Of a stretch of DNA of 64,000 nucleotides, positions 63,355-64,000 are shown in pieces. How positions within the stretch are numbered: the first letter of the stretch is position 1; each line of letters opens with the position of its first letter. The stretch comes from Chloroflexi bacterium AL-N1 (GTDB lineage Bacteria; Chloroflexota; Chloroflexia; Chloroflexales; Roseiflexaceae). The stretch covers positions 124,001-188,000 of the forward strand of contig WYDT01000008.1 in NCBI GenBank assembly GCA_013122435.1. Direction: 5' to 3'. The notes under the pieces were generated by a model, which saw only the letters and a list, made by a program, of their open reading frames with translations, was not told the origin of the DNA and did not search any database. Both the position numbers and the translations under genes were made by a program.

Positions 63355-64000
63355 TCAACGAAGTGTTTTCACAAACGCATCAATTCGTTCAAGCGCCATT
63401 TCAATTTTTTCATACGTTGTTGCATAACAGGCACGTACAAACCCTTCACCACTCGGACCAAATGCATTACCAGGAACCACCGCGACTTGCTGTTCCAACA
63501 ATAATCGTTCAGCAAACTCCTCACACGTAATGCCTAAGTGACTCACCTGCGGAAATGTATAAAACGCACCCTTTGGCTCGAACGTTGGCAAGCCAATCTG
63601 ATTCAGTCCTGTCACAATTGTTTGACGCCGACGATCATATTCGGTAACCATCTCGTGGACGGCTGGCTCACCATTCAGAATCGCTTCTAGCCCAGCATAC
63701 TGGCTCATCGTCGGGGCAGACATGATTGCATACTGGTGAATTTTGCGAACGGCAGCCGTCACATCAGCCGGGGCAGCCATCCAACCAAGACGCCAGCCCG
63801 TCATCGCATATGCTTTGGAGAACCCGCCTAGTAACACCGTACGCTCACGCATGTTGGGTAAGGTTGCAAAACAGGTATGGTTTACACCATACACCAAACG
63901 ATCATAGATTTCGTCGGAAAATACTAACAGGTCATGATCTTCTGCAATTTTCGCAATCTCAAGGAGGCGCTCGCGAGGCATGACTGCACCGGTCGGGTTA
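63355..64000 (-). CDS. Aminotransferase class I/II, partial at window edge
   Basis: The C-terminal 215 residues of a fold-type I PLP enzyme; the frame continues past base 64000 (NPTGAVMPRERLL). DEIYDRLVYG precedes the PLP-lysine segment GGFSKAYAMTGWRLGW, where Lys forms the Schiff base, and VVPGNAFGPSGEGFVRACYA is the typical C-terminal substrate-binding Arg region. Similar to aspartate/aromatic aminotransferases. The substrate is not readable from this part. Confidence 0.92.
   Translation of the reverse strand, partial: NPTGAVMPRERLLEIAKIAEDHDLLVFSDEIYDRLVYGVNHTCFATLPNMRERTVLLGGFSKAYAMTGWRLGWMAAPADVTAAVRKIHQYAIMSAPTMSQYAGLEAILNGEPAVHEMVTEYDRRRQTIVTGLNQIGLPTFEPKGAFYTFPQVSHLGITCEEFAERLLLEQQVAVVPGNAFGPSGEGFVRACYATTYEKIEMALERIDAFVKTLR

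Overview
The window looks like part of a chromosome of a free-living member of the Chloroflexota, probably class Chloroflexia (inference). Supporting this are paired Agl23-type membrane proteins, a DUF3054 protein, a large SARP-type ATPase regulator, a CHAT-domain protein, the phosphomutase-like/DUF3090/SCO1664-type gene trio and an unusual J-domain membrane protein. Base composition is fairly balanced by eye. Dense CDS on both strands, two tRNAs, and no phage, integrase, transposase or CRISPR array were seen.

Layout. 1-7.4 kb (minus): two Agl23-like proteins (the second runs off the left edge), a Crp/Fnr regulator, a histidine phosphatase overlapping a DUF3054 protein, and a metallophosphoesterase. 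7.6-14.7 kb: an LCP cell-wall ligase (plus), then a minus-strand run of a lipoprotein, a CHAT protein, a GH5-like lipoprotein, a DUF1028 protein and a membrane J-domain protein. 14.7-20.1 kb (minus): the information-processing cluster dgt-dnaG-rpoD, plus a small membrane protein with an apparently leaderless promoter. 20.2-24.2 kb (plus): the phosphomutase-like/DUF3090/SCO1664-type trio and an adrenodoxin-type ferredoxin-NADP reductase. 24.2-26.6 kb (minus): tRNA-Leu, a ParB-like protein and an MBL hydrolase. 26.9-33.0 kb (plus): a 1148-residue SARP/AAA regulator followed by an MBL hydrolase, a 2H phosphoesterase and a two-domain sulfurtransferase.

33.1-35.6 kb is the most accessory-looking part. 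It is AT-rich and holds an orphan LuxR-type regulator, a 15-bp x 7.9 tandem array, a six-cysteine secreted protein and a small four-helix membrane protein. 35.6-46.4 kb: a large polytopic membrane protein, an M20 peptidase, an oligopeptide-binding lipoprotein, DprA, two CAP-domain exported proteins, a glutaredoxin, an FAH-family enzyme and a decayed patatin gene. 46.6-52.9 kb: tRNA-Cys, a hypothetical acidic protein, an ECF sigma factor, MurT without an adjacent GatD, a VWA lipoprotein and L-2-hydroxyglutarate oxidase. 52.9-64 kb: a cation/proton antiporter with RCK domains, two unknown small genes (one a five-repeat AEIRG protein), an ABC1 kinase, folD, a TrkH/TrkA potassium pair, a SIS isomerase, a GT2 glycosyltransferase with a small membrane partner, and an aminotransferase cut by the right edge.

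Promoters are often recognisable. Several are near-consensus -35/-10 pairs with 17-bp spacing (tRNA genes, ECF sigma, murT, J-domain gene), and many carry an extended -10 of the form TGn-TATAAT. Starts were chosen from visible Shine-Dalgarno sequences, so several differ from the longest possible reading frame. No complete new defence or biosynthetic system is proven here. The best candidates for undescribed biology are the CHAT protein with its C-terminal oligomerisation-like tail, the AEIRG repeat protein, and the 33-35.6 kb island with its tandem array.
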